A stretch of 64,000 bases of DNA from Bacteroidales bacterium. Lineage in GTDB: Bacteria; Bacteroidota; Bacteroidia; Bacteroidales; M50B96. The notes beneath the pieces are model-generated. The model made no database searches and was not told the DNA's origin. It saw nothing but the letters and a program-made list of their open reading frames with translations. A program made the translations under genes and the position numbers. The stretch's first letter is position 1; the number at the start of each line of letters is the position of its first letter. The stretch is from NCBI GenBank assembly GCA_018401015.1, contig JAGYLP010000004.1, positions 83,307 through 147,306 on the forward strand, written 5' to 3'. Below, one piece after another: positions 63,845-64,000 of this stretch.

Positions 63845-63852
63845 CAAAATTA
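63845..63852 (-). promoter_or_regulatory. candidate -7 box for the acyl-CoA dehydrogenase transcript
   Basis: Minus-strand TAATTTTG (plus 63845-63852) matches TAnnTTTG. It is 89 bp before the ATG and no clear -33 is present. Confidence 0.35.
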
Positions 63853-63900
63853 ATTTTATTTTTCAGAAAGTAGTCTTGAAAAGCGTGAGAAAGCCCTATC

Positions 63901-64000
63901 TCAATGCTTTTCGAAGCGACTTTTCTGCCAAAATTTTTTCACTTCGCTCACGGTAATTTCCTGCTGTTCCAAATGAGGTATATGACCACAATCGTCGAGC
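63901..64000 (-). CDS. alpha/beta hydrolase, C-terminal fragment
   Basis: The last 33 codons of a minus-strand gene reach the window edge: LDDCGHIPHLEQQEITVSEV and KKFWQKSRFEKH, then TGA at 63901. CGHIPHLEQ is the catalytic-His motif of alpha/beta hydrolases (GHxPxxE). Most of the gene lies beyond the window, so no substrate can be given. Confidence 0.7.
   Translation of the reverse strand, partial: LDDCGHIPHLEQQEITVSEVKKFWQKSRFEKH

Overview
This window is a stretch of core chromosome from a member of the Bacteroidota. The evidence is the set of lineage-typical proteins: short (~287 aa) RpoD-type sigma factors, a Rho with a long charged insertion, a complete BatA-E operon, an OmpA protein with a beta-propeller, DUF5777/cytochrome partners and an archaeal-type ProRS. 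TAnnTTTG-type promoter boxes and mostly weak Shine-Dalgarno sequences fit the same assignment. HydG, an Etf/acyl-CoA dehydrogenase cluster and a rubrerythrin-like protein suggest an anaerobic or microaerophilic life style (inference). I saw no tRNA, rRNA, insertion sequence, prophage, CRISPR array or integrase.

Layout. 1-1.3 kb: end of a DUF5777 barrel gene and a haem-binding lipoprotein. 1.4-4.1 kb: HtrA protease and the principal sigma factor. 4.1-7.3 kb (minus): purM-prfA-pyrF. 7.4-11.1 kb (minus): PorE-like OmpA protein, a small membrane protein and miaA. 11.3-15.8 kb: membrane protein, smpB, SPFH protein, a two-domain lipid acyltransferase and a LysE-type exporter whose end overlaps truA. 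16.6-25.0 kb: an eight-gene MoxR/DUF58/Bat operon. 25-29.8 kb: MORN-like protein, fabI, a DUF721 protein and priA. 29.8-33.1 kb (minus): pdxH, then a TPP riboswitch controlling a TonB-dependent receptor. 33.1-35.3 kb: hemD with an unusual leader, a lipoprotein and a thioredoxin-fold protein. 35.5-38.8 kb: glmM, divergent from a TM1266-like regulator and hydG. 38.9-42.8 kb: rlmD, an unknown gene, a YggS-type PLP protein and a dihydroorotate-dehydrogenase-like protein. 42.9-45.8 kb: a second sigma factor and rho. 45.9-51 kb: outer-membrane protein, a large low-complexity lipoprotein and proS. 51-57.7 kb: unknown gene, an M49-like peptidase, a membrane-anchored receiver, htpG, a barrel protein and an unknown membrane protein. 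58-64 kb: aminotransferase, SDR, rubrerythrin-like protein, etfA, etfB, acyl-CoA dehydrogenase and the end of an alpha/beta hydrolase.

The genes work mainly in housekeeping: transcription (two sigma factors, Rho), translation (PrfA, MiaA, SmpB, TruA, ProRS, RlmD), nucleotide and cofactor metabolism (PyrF, PurM, PdxH, HemD), fatty-acid and lipid synthesis (FabI, acyltransferase), envelope quality control (HtrA, Bat, HtpG) and electron transfer (EtfAB, acyl-CoA dehydrogenase, HydG). I did not find a clearly new defence or mobile system. The most informative points are the promoter/riboswitch/receptor unit at 29.8-32.5 kb, the hydG locus without hydE or hydF beside it, the fused acyltransferase, the five-residue HEXXH peptidase of the M49 type, the membrane-anchored receiver, and operator-like inverted repeats at the rpoD promoter and in the hemD leader.
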